Positions 44,035-52,564 of a stretch of DNA of 52,989 bases are shown in pieces. Source of the stretch: an uncultured Pelagibacteraceae bacterium (GTDB lineage Bacteria; Pseudomonadota; Alphaproteobacteria; Pelagibacterales; Pelagibacteraceae). A model generated the notes under the pieces. It did no database searches and had not been told where the DNA came from. It saw nothing but the letters and a program-made list of their open reading frames with translations. A program made the translations under genes and the position numbers. Within the stretch, counting starts at the first letter, position 1; the number at the start of each line of letters is the position of its first letter. Location of the stretch: the NCBI GenBank assembly GCA_902622955.1, contig CACNRP010000001.1, positions 97,543 through 150,531 of the forward strand, read 5' to 3'.

Positions 44035-44906
44035 ATAATTTAACAAATCAACAAAGGGGTTCGTTAATGGCGTTTGTTGCTATTATGTTTATCACTCCTG
44101 ACTCATTACTAATTAGATTGTCAAGTATTGAAACCTGGGGAATGCTTTTTTACAGGGGAGCAATACCTTTTTTAGTTGTTCTAATTGGACTTCTTTTATT
44201 TTATAAAAATAATTTTTTGAAAGCTTTGTTTAATATTGGCTATCCTGGGATTTTTTATGTAATTAGTTTTTCTATTTGCAACATTACTTTTATTATTTCA
44301 ATACAAAACACTAATGTAGCTAACACATTGTTAATGGTAGCACTTGCTCCAATGCTTTCAGCAATATTAGGGGCTATTTTCTTAAAAGAAAAACCAGATA
44401 ATAATACTTGGATTGCAATAATTATCACTTTTATTGCTTGTGTTTACATTTTCTATGATTCATTGAGCTTAGGTAATTTTTATGGAGATCTTTTTGGCTT
44501 AATCACTTCTTTTGGATTGGCATGTAATGCCAACATAGCAAGATATGCAAAATCAATTGATTTAGTACCCGCTGCTGTAATTGGAAAGTCTTGTGTCGCA
44601 ATATTTGCTTTTTTCTTTGTTAAAGATTTCTCTTTAATAGGAAATGACCTTTTTTATATACCTTTGATGTGTGTGATGTGTGTGGCTATACCTTTCGTTT
44701 TAGTAACTATTGCACCAAGATTTATAACTGCAGCTGAAGTAAATCTATTTTTCCTTCTAGAAACAATTCTTGGACCGTTGTGGGTTTGGATGGTTATTAA
44801 AGAACAGCCATCTAACGAGACTATCTATGGCGGTGTAGTCATTATTATAACTATAGCAATTCATTCAATACTAGCCATAAAAAAAACACAAACCAAAACT
44901 ACTTAG
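44031..44906 (+). CDS. EamA/DMT family transporter
   Basis: An inner-membrane permease of about 291 residues with ten predicted helices in two EamA repeats (for example FVAIMFITPDSLLIRL, AIPFLVVLIGLLLFY, TNVANTLLMVALAPMLSAILGAIFLKEKP, and in the second half LFFLLETILGPLWVWMVIKEQPS). Drug/metabolite transporters export or import small metabolites; the substrate cannot be read from sequence. The start is uncertain: GTG at 44031 overlaps the gshB stop (GTGA), but the ATG at 44067 has a stronger ribosome-binding site, AGGGG seven bases upstream. A position after gshAB suggests a thiol-related cargo, which is only a guess. Confidence 0.82.
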   Translation: MNNLTNQQRGSLMAFVAIMFITPDSLLIRLSSIETWGMLFYRGAIPFLVVLIGLLLFYKNNFLKALFNIGYPGIFYVISFSICNITFIISIQNTNVANTLLMVALAPMLSAILGAIFLKEKPDNNTWIAIIITFIACVYIFYDSLSLGNFYGDLFGLITSFGLACNANIARYAKSIDLVPAAVIGKSCVAIFAFFFVKDFSLIGNDLFYIPLMCVMCVAIPFVLVTIAPRFITAAEVNLFFLLETILGPLWVWMVIKEQPSNETIYGGVVIIITIAIHSILAIKKTQTKTT

Positions 44907-44938
44907 CCGTCAATTATCAAAATTTAAAAAAATTATAA

Positions 44939-46222
44939 ATGCAAAAAGAAGTAAAAAAATCTTGGGCTCTATTTATTGGTATAGGAGTAATGATGATTGC
45001 TCATGGTTTGCAAATGCAAATAATGGGTATTAGATCAGTAATTGAAGATTTTAGTGTTTTAACTACGGGTATCTTCATGTCTGGATATTATGTTGGTTAC
45101 TTTGTTGGTTCAAGAACTACACCTAATTTTGTTTCAAAAGTTGGGCATATAAGAGTATTTGCTGCATTCGCATCTCTTGCATCCTTAAGCGCTCTAGTAG
45201 CAGTAGTTTATGTAAACCCATTTATGTGGACGATAAGTAGATTCATAACGGGTATAAGTTTAGTAAGCTGTTATGTGGTTACAGAAAGTTGGCTAAATGA
45301 CAGAGCAACTAACAAAAATAGAGGACAATTACTATCAGCTTATATGATGGTAATCTACTTTGGTTTAGCTATTGGAATGTTGTTACTTAATATTAGTAAA
45401 CCCGAAGATTATGAGCCTTTTATTTTAGTTTCTATTTTACTTTCTGTTGCTCTTGTTCCAATTTTATTAACAAAGAGACCTGCACCAAAATTCAAAAAGA
45501 TTGAAACAATAAGTATTAAAGAATTATTTAAAATTTCTCCTCTAGGTTCTTTGAGTTCATTTTTTACAGGTATAATTCATGCAGCATTCTTTTCTTTAAT
45601 TTCTGTTTATGCAACACTTGCAAAATTTACTTTAGCTGAAATATCTATACTTTTATTTATTTCAACAATAGCCGGTGTTATCGGTCAGGGCCCGATAGGA
45701 TATTTTTCAGATACTTTTGATAGAAGAAAAGTGATTATTTTTACAACTTTTGGAAGTTCTTTTTTGGCTTTTATTTCTATTTTAACTTCAAATGATCCTA
45801 TCCAAAATATTTATTATATGGACGAATTTGCTTTTAAAAAAATTATTTTTTTTATTGCTGTAGGACTGTATTCAAGTCTATGTCTTCCTTTATTTTCACT
45901 AAACCTTGCTCACACAAATGACTTTGTACCTAAATCAAAATTCGTTGCTGCAGGTGGTGGGTTACAGTTTATTTTTGGTGTTGGAGCAATTAGTGGTCCT
46001 ATTTTATGCTCCATATTTATGGAATGGTTTGGATTAAATGGTTTGTTTATTTTTTTGATTATTGCCCATTCGATAATTGGTGGATTTGGCTTATATAGAA
46101 TGAAAGTAAGAGATACTGTTGAAAATCCAGACTCTACATTTACACCTATTCCAGCAACAATTACTCCTGCTGGGTTAGAATTGGATCCTGACGCACCGGA
46201 AACATTAGATAATAATTCTTAA
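44939..46222 (+). CDS. MFS transporter, YcaD-like
   Basis: A 427-residue major facilitator with about twelve helices. The A-type loop motif and YESWLNDRATNKNRGQLLSAYMMV, IGQGPIGYFSDTFDRRKVII and GGGLQFIFGVGAISGP recall the YcaD branch of MFS_1. The C-terminal tail (about residues 393-427) is Pro/Asp-rich and cytoplasmic. It lies 32 bases after the DMT gene on the same strand. The substrate is unknown. Confidence 0.85.
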   Translation: MQKEVKKSWALFIGIGVMMIAHGLQMQIMGIRSVIEDFSVLTTGIFMSGYYVGYFVGSRTTPNFVSKVGHIRVFAAFASLASLSALVAVVYVNPFMWTISRFITGISLVSCYVVTESWLNDRATNKNRGQLLSAYMMVIYFGLAIGMLLLNISKPEDYEPFILVSILLSVALVPILLTKRPAPKFKKIETISIKELFKISPLGSLSSFFTGIIHAAFFSLISVYATLAKFTLAEISILLFISTIAGVIGQGPIGYFSDTFDRRKVIIFTTFGSSFLAFISILTSNDPIQNIYYMDEFAFKKIIFFIAVGLYSSLCLPLFSLNLAHTNDFVPKSKFVAAGGGLQFIFGVGAISGPILCSIFMEWFGLNGLFIFLIIAHSIIGGFGLYRMKVRDTVENPDSTFTPIPATITPAGLELDPDAPETLDNNS

Positions 46223-46283
46223 CTATAAATTCTTTAATAATAAAATATATATTAAATAATTATAAATATTTAGAATAGAACTT

Positions 46284-46793
46284 ATGAAAAGATTAAGCAA
46301 TTCTTATTCAATATGGGGTATTTTTAAAAATAAAAATATTTCTTCGTTAAAAAAAATACAAAGAAAACTTACTAAAAAATTTAATAGTCCTGATATTCTA
46401 TTACACTTAACTTTATCCTCAGGTTTTAAAATAAATAAATCTAGTATTAATAAAAAATTAAAATTAATTAAAAAAGATAGTAATAATTTTTTTATAGAAA
46501 CAAATAATTTTGGATATAAGAATAGTTTTTTTGAAGCTTTATATTTAAATGTAAAAATAAACAAAAATTTATTATCACAAAAAAAGATTTTACAAAAATA
46601 TCTGCCTTCTTCAAAAAGAAAATATTTTCCACATATAAGTTTATTTTATGGAAAGTTATCTCTTAAAAAAAAAAGAGAGATATTATTAAAATTAAATAAA
46701 TTCAATAAGAGGCTTGAAATAAGCGAATTGTATTTAGTTCATAATGACGAAAAAAACTTAAAATGGACAATTCTTAAAAAAATTAAAATTTAA
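46284..46793 (+). CDS. 2H phosphoesterase-like protein
   Basis: A 169-residue basic protein with two His-x-Thr/Ser motifs: HLTLSS near residue 41 and HISLFYG near residue 116, about 75 residues apart, the hallmark of 2H phosphoesterases (cyclic phosphodiesterase, RNA 2'-5' ligase/phosphoesterase ThpR). A plausible activity is hydrolysis of a cyclic nucleotide or tRNA-splicing 2',3'-cyclic phosphate intermediate. The motif spacing and small size fit; overall sequence is too divergent for a specific subfamily. It stands alone on the plus strand, 61 bases after the MFS gene, and ends one base before the end of the minus-strand dehydrogenase. Confidence 0.65.
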   Translation: MKRLSNSYSIWGIFKNKNISSLKKIQRKLTKKFNSPDILLHLTLSSGFKINKSSINKKLKLIKKDSNNFFIETNNFGYKNSFFEALYLNVKINKNLLSQKKILQKYLPSSKRKYFPHISLFYGKLSLKKKREILLKLNKFNKRLEISELYLVHNDEKNLKWTILKKIKI

Positions 46794-46794
46794 A

Positions 46795-47868
46795 TCATAA
46801 AGATAATATAACTTTGGAAAATTTAAATTCTTTGTTATACATCGATTTAAATAATTTTGGTGCATCAGAAAATTTAAAATTGTGTGAAATTAAATTTTTA
46901 ATTTCAAGTTTTTTACTTTTCATCATATAAAGACTTTCTTCCCATTCGTTATGAGGCTCTATGACAGAACTCCAAGATCCTTTTATTTGTATTTCGTGTC
47001 TTATTATTTTATTTAATGTTTCTTTTGAAAGAGTGGAATTTTTGATTTGATTACTTAATAAAATCATTTTCCCTCCTTTTTTTAAGCTTTGAATTCCTCT
47101 ATTTAATAATTCTTCCGAACCTGAACATTCAAAAGCAATTTCAGCTAAGTCTTTATTAGTAAATATATTTATTTTTTCTTCAAAATTACTTTTGCTTGTG
47201 TCAATAGTATTTTCAAAACCTAGATCAGTAAAATTTTTAAATCTATTTTCATTTCTATCAATTCCGATAACATTAGAAATTTTATTTAATTTACACCATG
47301 CTGCTAATAATATCCCAATTGGTCCTAAGCCTAATATTATTACAGTATCAAATTTTCTATCTTGTTTTGCAAGATTGTAACCATGCAATGCTACAGAGGC
47401 AGGTTCAGTAAAAACAGCAATATTATTATCTAAATTTTCAGGAACTTTAACTAAATTCTTTATTGGAGATAAAACATATTCTGCATATCCACCATGACTT
47501 CTAGATCCTAAAAAATCATAATCAGAGCATAAATTGGGAGCTTTGTTAATGCCATAAACCGAATGAGCTCCACCACAACAGTTATCATCTGTACATTTAG
47601 TTATTAATGGATATACGCAGACTTTATCACCTTCTCTTAATCCATCTATCTTTGAGCCAAGTTTATAAATACTACCTAACATTTCATGCCCAGGAACTAT
47701 GGGGTATGAATAAAAGCCAAATAACATTGATCTTACAACATCTGTGCTACAAATTCCTGATTTTAAAATTTTAATTACTGCTTGATCTTTATTTGGATTA
47801 GGAATTTCTATTTCGTCATAAATCCAATCACCTAAATTTTTTAAAATTGCCGCTTTAGCTTTTAACAT
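46795..47868 (-). CDS. Zinc-dependent dehydrogenase, GatD-like (MDR family)
   Basis: A 357-residue medium-chain zinc dehydrogenase. Catalytic zinc ligands are Cys40 (GICSTDVV), His61-Glu62 (PGHEMLG) and the cofactor motif is GLGPIG; the structural-zinc lobe is a variant with CTDDNCCGG and a later Cys. Segments such as YDFLGSRSHGGYAEYV and KGSWSS resemble galactitol-1-phosphate dehydrogenase GatD, suggesting a polyol-phosphate substrate. It is the last gene of a five-gene minus-strand operon and overlaps the nucleotidyltransferase gene by 14 bases. The substrate is an inference; sorbitol- or other polyol dehydrogenases are alternatives. Confidence 0.8.
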   Translation of the reverse strand: MLKAKAAILKNLGDWIYDEIEIPNPNKDQAVIKILKSGICSTDVVRSMLFGFYSYPIVPGHEMLGSIYKLGSKIDGLREGDKVCVYPLITKCTDDNCCGGAHSVYGINKAPNLCSDYDFLGSRSHGGYAEYVLSPIKNLVKVPENLDNNIAVFTEPASVALHGYNLAKQDRKFDTVIILGLGPIGILLAAWCKLNKISNVIGIDRNENRFKNFTDLGFENTIDTSKSNFEEKINIFTNKDLAEIAFECSGSEELLNRGIQSLKKGGKMILLSNQIKNSTLSKETLNKIIRHEIQIKGSWSSVIEPHNEWEESLYMMKSKKLEIKNLISHNFKFSDAPKLFKSMYNKEFKFSKVILSL

Positions 47869-49387
47869 AAAAGTATTTCTCCCAGAAATTATAAACCATT
47901 AAATCTTCAGGTGTTCCAAGACATATATATTGCTGAACTTCAAATGGTACAACACTATAATTTTCTTTTATCAATTCATTAATAGAATTACCAACATAAT
48001 ATTCATTATTAATTTTATTTTTTTTTCTTATCATTTTTTTAAAAGCTTTCATGAATATTTTTTTTGATTTAAAATAAAATATACCTTGAGCAATATGATC
48101 TAAATGTGGAGTTTCGCTGATAGGTGTTTTTTCAGAAATATTTTTTACTTCTCCATTTTCTATTTGACAGTAAGCATACGCATATGGAGTTAATCTTGCA
48201 TCTGGATAATTTTTAAAGGTCCAAATTATCACATCTGGATCAAAAAATTTTATTGTTTCATTTAATTTTTGTTCATCGAATACAACTGCGTAGTCACAAG
48301 AACTAATTAAAATGGGTTTATCTTTTTTGTATTTTTTAAGATATTCGTAGCACGTGGTTGCCATACCAGATGTTTTTTTCTTTAAAACCAACACATCAGA
48401 ATTTTTAATTTGTGATTTTATCTTATCTTTAAATTTATATTTGATATTGTGATCTTCTCTAATAATTACTGCATTTTTAGTTGATAATGGTAATGAGTCT
48501 ATTGTTTTTGTTATCATAAACTTGTTACTTACCTTTACTAAAGGTTTAAAATTTTCGGTGTTTTTTATTTTAAATCTAGATCCCTCACCACAACTTGGTA
48601 TTAAATTTAAAAAATTAAATTTTAATTTCAATTTTTTATTAATATTAAATTTAAAATATTTATACCAAAAATTATATTCTTTAATATAGGAGACAAGTCC
48701 AAATGTGATATGTTTTTTTACGTAAAATAACTCAATTTTTTTATTTTTTTCTAGATACTCATTATAAACTTGGCTTAAAAAATATCTTCCTTTAACTGGA
48801 CTTTGATTTTCAAAAGTTTTTTTTGAAAACTTTATAAATTCATTCCATTTTTTAAAATGATATATTCCTGCTAGTCTTTTTGAATTTTCAATTTTAATTG
48901 ATTTTTCAATTATTTTAGAAATTTTGTTATTTTTGACAATTACTCTCCCTGTATGAGTTTCTGCAGTATTTGTTTGACTATCTTCATCAAAGGCAATTAA
49001 TAATCCATCAGCTCTATTTTCAATTATTTTTTTTTCAAAATCTTTTTTGGAAAAAAAAATATTTATATTGTCTGGATGACAAATTAAAACCGACTCATTT
49101 TTTTTTACATATTCTTTTGCATAATAAACTGTATCTATTACACTTGATGTATCTTTATTAATTGAAACTATTTGTTTCTTAATTTTCAATTTTTTAATAA
49201 TCTTTAGTAAATCAGTCTCAATTAAATCTCTTTGTTTACATAAAAAAATATATTCATAGTCAAATTTAAAATTTTCAACAAAGGTTTCGATCATTGTTTT
49301 ACCTCCAAGATTTACTAATGGTTTGATTGTTGAAAAATTTTCTAAAATTTCTTTATCAGTGCTTGCAATAGGAATGATTATTTTCAC
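47855..49387 (-). CDS. Tandem-duplicated nucleotidyltransferase (two GT-A-like domains)
   Basis: A 510-residue protein made of two related halves, about residues 1-245 and 260-506, each like a sugar-phosphate nucleotidyltransferase. Paired landmarks keep an offset of 259 residues: KPLV at 22 and 281, Met at 32 and 291, a Thr-Ser pair at 80 and 339, and the metal-binding-type Asp at 106 (HPDN) and 365 (SCDY). Each half ends in YNFW-x-KYF, at 238-245 and 499-506. The nucleotide loop GxGxRF is intact only in the second half (CGEGSRF); the first half has ASTDKEI there and may be non-catalytic. It is in an operon with two dehydrogenases and an HxlB-like isomerase. The nucleotide and sugar are unknown. 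Confidence 0.75.
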   Translation of the reverse strand: MKIIIPIASTDKEILENFSTIKPLVNLGGKTMIETFVENFKFDYEYIFLCKQRDLIETDLLKIIKKLKIKKQIVSINKDTSSVIDTVYYAKEYVKKNESVLICHPDNINIFFSKKDFEKKIIENRADGLLIAFDEDSQTNTAETHTGRVIVKNNKISKIIEKSIKIENSKRLAGIYHFKKWNEFIKFSKKTFENQSPVKGRYFLSQVYNEYLEKNKKIELFYVKKHITFGLVSYIKEYNFWYKYFKFNINKKLKLKFNFLNLIPSCGEGSRFKIKNTENFKPLVKVSNKFMITKTIDSLPLSTKNAVIIREDHNIKYKFKDKIKSQIKNSDVLVLKKKTSGMATTCYEYLKKYKKDKPILISSCDYAVVFDEQKLNETIKFFDPDVIIWTFKNYPDARLTPYAYAYCQIENGEVKNISEKTPISETPHLDHIAQGIFYFKSKKIFMKAFKKMIRKKNKINNEYYVGNSINELIKENYSVVPFEVQQYICLGTPEDLMVYNFWEKYFYVKS

Positions 49388-49394
49388 TTTTATT

Positions 49395-49994
49395 TTATTC
49401 TAGATTAGCGTGATTTTTCCATAAATTTATTTTATTTAATTTAAGTTTTTCAATAATTAGAACAGAAACTATGTCTCCGTAGATGTGAAGAACTTGATCA
49501 AATAATGTGCTCATTGGTTGTATCGATTTAGTTTTGCTTGCTGAGTCTGATAAGCTTTCTTTAGTTTTTATACTGGTAACTATTTTTGTTGGAGCTTTTA
49601 GTTCTACAACGTGGTCAGCTATTTTTCTAATCGATGATTTTTTTGAAGAAGTAATATGTAATATTTTACATCCAATACTCTTTGCTTTTTTTGTTATGTG
49701 AAGAGGTATTAAACTTTCTCCTGATCCACTAGCAACGATGAGTAAATCTTTTCTTGTTGCTGGCTTTTCGGTTAAAGATCCAACTAATTCAACTTTAAAA
49801 CCAAGATGAGCTAGTCTCTTTCCAAAGCATTGAAGTGATAAGTTTACACGCCCAATAGCAACTAAAAATATTCTGTTACTTTTTATTATTTGGTTTATCA
49901 AATTTGAGGTTTGTTTTGTTGGGATATTATTTAAAATATTACTGATTTCGTTAACAATTAAACTAGTATTTTTATTATATCTATTTTTTTTCAT
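49395..49994 (-). CDS. SIS-domain sugar-phosphate isomerase, HxlB-like
   Basis: A 199-residue SIS-domain protein close in pattern to 6-phospho-3-hexuloisomerase (PHI/HxlB): phosphate loop SGSGES at residues 89-94, IQPMSTLFDQVLHIY (like the PMGSLFEQ motif), and the conserved tail HANLE. PHI interconverts fructose-6-phosphate and 3-hexulose-6-phosphate, normally in formaldehyde fixation with HxlA. No hxlA lies here, so a role in making an unusual sugar phosphate from fructose-6-phosphate is plausible. The stop of the upstream dehydrogenase shares one base with this start (TAATG). GmhA-like enzymes are the main alternative but lack the HANLE tail. Confidence 0.8.
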   Translation of the reverse strand: MKKNRYNKNTSLIVNEISNILNNIPTKQTSNLINQIIKSNRIFLVAIGRVNLSLQCFGKRLAHLGFKVELVGSLTEKPATRKDLLIVASGSGESLIPLHITKKAKSIGCKILHITSSKKSSIRKIADHVVELKAPTKIVTSIKTKESLSDSASKTKSIQPMSTLFDQVLHIYGDIVSVLIIEKLKLNKINLWKNHANLE

Positions 49995-51019
49995 TAGGTT
50001 GGTTTAAATATTGATTTAATTTCTTTTCCTTGTTTTAATAAATTAATCTTATTTTTAAAATTGTTGAAATTAGAATAAGATGTTATTATTTTTGAGAAGT
50101 CTATTGATTTATTTTTAATAATTTTAAAAGCTTTATTTAAATGTATTTGATTAGATGAAAAAGATCCTGTTATTTTAGCCTCTTTGTAATGAATAAAATT
50201 TGAGTCAATTTTAATTTCTTTATTCTTTTGAGGAATTCCTCCAAATAAGTTTACTGTTCCATTTTTTCCAACTAATTTACAACTTAACTCATGTGCCTTT
50301 AAGCTTGATGTTGCAGAAATGACAGCATCATAGCCCGAATATCCTGTGGGTTTTAATATTTTATTTATTTTTTTATTATTAATTGATAAGTTAAAAAGTT
50401 GGTTTGCACCTAGTGATTTTGCAATCTTTAATCTACTCTTATTCAAATCTATAACAGATATAAACTTTGCTTTCTTCAGTTTAGCCAAGGCAACAAATAA
50501 TAAACCCATATACCCAGCACCAATTATTACTATTGATTTATTTTTTTTAAAATTTGTAATTTCTAAACCATTTATAACACAAGCTAAACTTTCAGACAAA
50601 CTAGCATACTTTAAACTCTTTTTAGCTTTATAAATAACATGTGGAATTTTTTTTAAAAATTTTTTTTTTAATATAAAATAATTTGAAAAACCTCCATCAT
50701 AATTTGAGCCAACTGAGACAGGATTATTACATAAGTTAGAGTAGTTTTTTTGATCTCTACATATTTGGCACTTTTGACAAGGAACTTCTGCGCCAAACAC
50801 AACAAATTTATTTTTATTTATTTGTCCTGAAATTTCATGTCCAAGGATAATAGGATATTTTTTTATTCTCGACCCTTTAAATATAAATTTTATGTCTGAG
50901 CTACAAATCCCACATGATTCTACTTTAACCAACAATTCATCCTTTTTAATCTTAATCCTTTTTTTTTGAACTTTTATTTTTTTAATTCCCTCAAGATATA
51001 TACTTTTTCTAATTATCAA
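49994..51019 (-). CDS. Zinc-dependent dehydrogenase (MDR family, second copy)
   Basis: A 341-residue medium-chain zinc dehydrogenase. It has catalytic Cys39 (GICSSD), His61-Glu62 (GHEISG), a four-cysteine structural-zinc lobe (CQKCQICRDQKNYSNLC) and the cofactor motif IGAGYMG. It resembles polyol dehydrogenases such as sorbitol and threonine dehydrogenase and, by size and company with a nucleotidyltransferase, the ribulose-5-phosphate reductase TarJ. It overlaps the epimerase gene by 11 bases at its start. It is not a close duplicate of the gene at 46795, since motifs differ in the structural-zinc region. Confidence 0.8.
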   Translation of the reverse strand: MIIRKSIYLEGIKKIKVQKKRIKIKKDELLVKVESCGICSSDIKFIFKGSRIKKYPIILGHEISGQINKNKFVVFGAEVPCQKCQICRDQKNYSNLCNNPVSVGSNYDGGFSNYFILKKKFLKKIPHVIYKAKKSLKYASLSESLACVINGLEITNFKKNKSIVIIGAGYMGLLFVALAKLKKAKFISVIDLNKSRLKIAKSLGANQLFNLSINNKKINKILKPTGYSGYDAVISATSSLKAHELSCKLVGKNGTVNLFGGIPQKNKEIKIDSNFIHYKEAKITGSFSSNQIHLNKAFKIIKNKSIDFSKIITSYSNFNNFKNKINLLKQGKEIKSIFKPT

Positions 51020-51905
51020 GATATTTCCTCCAGTATTTGACCGACTCTCTTATGTGTTTTATAGAACTTGAGTCAAATGGTTCTCTTTCTCTAAAGGAAA
51101 ATTCAAAATACAAAGTCACCTCTTTTATCCCAGTTTTTGAAATTTCATTTATTATTTTATCGGGTTTTATAAGTCCAATCTTATTATATTTTTTTATAAA
51201 AGGCTTATGAGAATAAATATCCTTTGTTTTTTGTTTCAGATGTATTGCTGGGCTATATTTTCCTAAAGATTTAATTATTTTATAAGGATTATAATCATCT
51301 TTATTTTTAGATTTTAAATCTCCATGATCAACGTCTAGGTTTAGTAGAATAGGTATATAAGATTTTTTGTTTAATTCATTATGTAGAGATTTTGTAGCTT
51401 TTATTGTTTCACCCATTTCTCTTTTTACTGACATTGGTTCCCAAATTAAATATTTTAAACCACAGGTTTTGGCATATTTTGAAATATCTACCCACCCCTC
51501 AATAACTCTTTTTCTGGTTTTTTGATAATTATTTTCTAAATCATCAAAGCTAAAAATCCCTAAAAGACTGCCTGCTCCTTCTGCACCTAATTCAGATGAT
51601 ATTTTTATAAAATTTTTTAACCAATTTTTCCAATAGTTACTTATATTGGGATTGCTATGACCCATGTAATTATATCTTGGTAATGTCATCGCATGCTTGA
51701 TATTAATCTTATATTTTTTTGTATAAAATTTTATTTTCTTTATTTCATTTTTAATTATTTTTTTTGGCAAGCTTGGTTGTATTAAATCTGAAACAAATTG
51801 AACATGATCTAAATCTAACTCGTTTTTTACAATATTTGTCCATATTTTTGGTTCATAAAACCTTGTCGATGCAAAGCCAAGATGTAGACCCAGATTAATT
51901 TTCAT
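51009..51905 (-). CDS. TIM-barrel sugar isomerase/epimerase (xylose isomerase-like)
   Basis: A 298-residue protein of the xylose isomerase-like/AP endonuclease 2 TIM-barrel superfamily. A metal site is visible as Glu156 (IWEPMS), Asp191 or Asp193 with His194 (NLDVDHGD), His222 (AIHLKQ) and Glu268 (YFEFSF), the layout of D-tagatose 3-epimerase-type enzymes. No signal peptide. It is the first gene of the minus-strand operon, with its promoter presumably in the 71 bases shared with the divergent GDPD-like gene. The sugar substrate is unknown; ketose or ketose-phosphate epimerisation is likely from family. Confidence 0.75.
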   Translation of the reverse strand: MKINLGLHLGFASTRFYEPKIWTNIVKNELDLDHVQFVSDLIQPSLPKKIIKNEIKKIKFYTKKYKINIKHAMTLPRYNYMGHSNPNISNYWKNWLKNFIKISSELGAEGAGSLLGIFSFDDLENNYQKTRKRVIEGWVDISKYAKTCGLKYLIWEPMSVKREMGETIKATKSLHNELNKKSYIPILLNLDVDHGDLKSKNKDDYNPYKIIKSLGKYSPAIHLKQKTKDIYSHKPFIKKYNKIGLIKPDKIINEISKTGIKEVTLYFEFSFREREPFDSSSIKHIRESVKYWRKYLDN

Positions 51906-51976
51906 TGTTTTTTATATTATGTTAATTTGAGTTAATTAAAATATATAATACTATTTTAAAAAATAACAAAATAATA

Positions 51977-52564
51977 ATGCAACTAATTAGTCATAGAGTA
52001 AATAAGGTAGAAGACTTAAAAAAATTAGATCAAAAATATGGAGTTGAAATTGATATTCGTGACATTGGAAAAAAATTAGTTGTAGTTCACGATCCTTTTA
52101 AAAAAGGAATTAATCTTGATACTTATTTAAAGAATTACAAACATAAAATTTTAATAGCGAATATAAAATCTGAAAGAATTGAAGATGCTGTTTTAAAAAA
52201 ATTTAAAAAAAAAAAAATCAAAAATTTTTTTTTTCTAGATACTTCTTTTCCAAAAATTATAGATTTAATTAACAAAAAAATATCAAATATTGCTTTAAGA
52301 GTTTCCTATTTTGAAGATGTATCAACAGCAAGAAAGCTGAAAAATAAGGTAAAATGGATATGGTATGATACTTTTTTTGGTTTACCAAAAAATATAGATG
52401 ATTTCACATATTTAAAAAAATTGAATTATAAGATTTGTCTTGTATGTCCAAAACTTCATAATTTAAAAATAGATACAAAATCTAAAGTCTTCATTAAAAT
52501 TAAAAAAGGTAATTTGATTGATGCAGTATGCACTAAAAAAAAATACTTCAAGTTATGGTCTTAA
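51977..52564 (+). CDS. Glycerophosphodiester phosphodiesterase-like protein, short
   Basis: A 195-residue protein resembling the GDPD TIM-barrel. His6-Arg7 (LISHRVN), Glu24 and Asp26 (VEIDIRD) and His38-Asp39 (VVVHDPF) occupy the positions of the catalytic HR, ExD and HD set. Typical GDPDs have about 240-300 residues; the barrel is shortened, and later strands (KWIWYDTFFGLP, KICLVCPK) are only loosely recognisable. A 13-A run at 52205 lies in the coding sequence. It is divergent from the operon at 51905 and overlaps the end of the glycosyltransferase by four bases. Activity is uncertain; it may act on a glycan or polyol-phosphate diester. Confidence 0.55.
   Translation: MQLISHRVNKVEDLKKLDQKYGVEIDIRDIGKKLVVVHDPFKKGINLDTYLKNYKHKILIANIKSERIEDAVLKKFKKKKIKNFFFLDTSFPKIIDLINKKISNIALRVSYFEDVSTARKLKNKVKWIWYDTFFGLPKNIDDFTYLKKLNYKICLVCPKLHNLKIDTKSKVFIKIKKGNLIDAVCTKKKYFKLWS
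52205..52217. repeat. 13-base poly-A run, followed by a 10-base poly-T run
   Basis: Thirteen A at 52205-52217 and ten T at 52225-52234 fall inside the GDPD-like gene, encoding Lys and Phe repeats. They could slip or base-pair as a small hairpin. The frame stays open. Confidence 0.85.
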
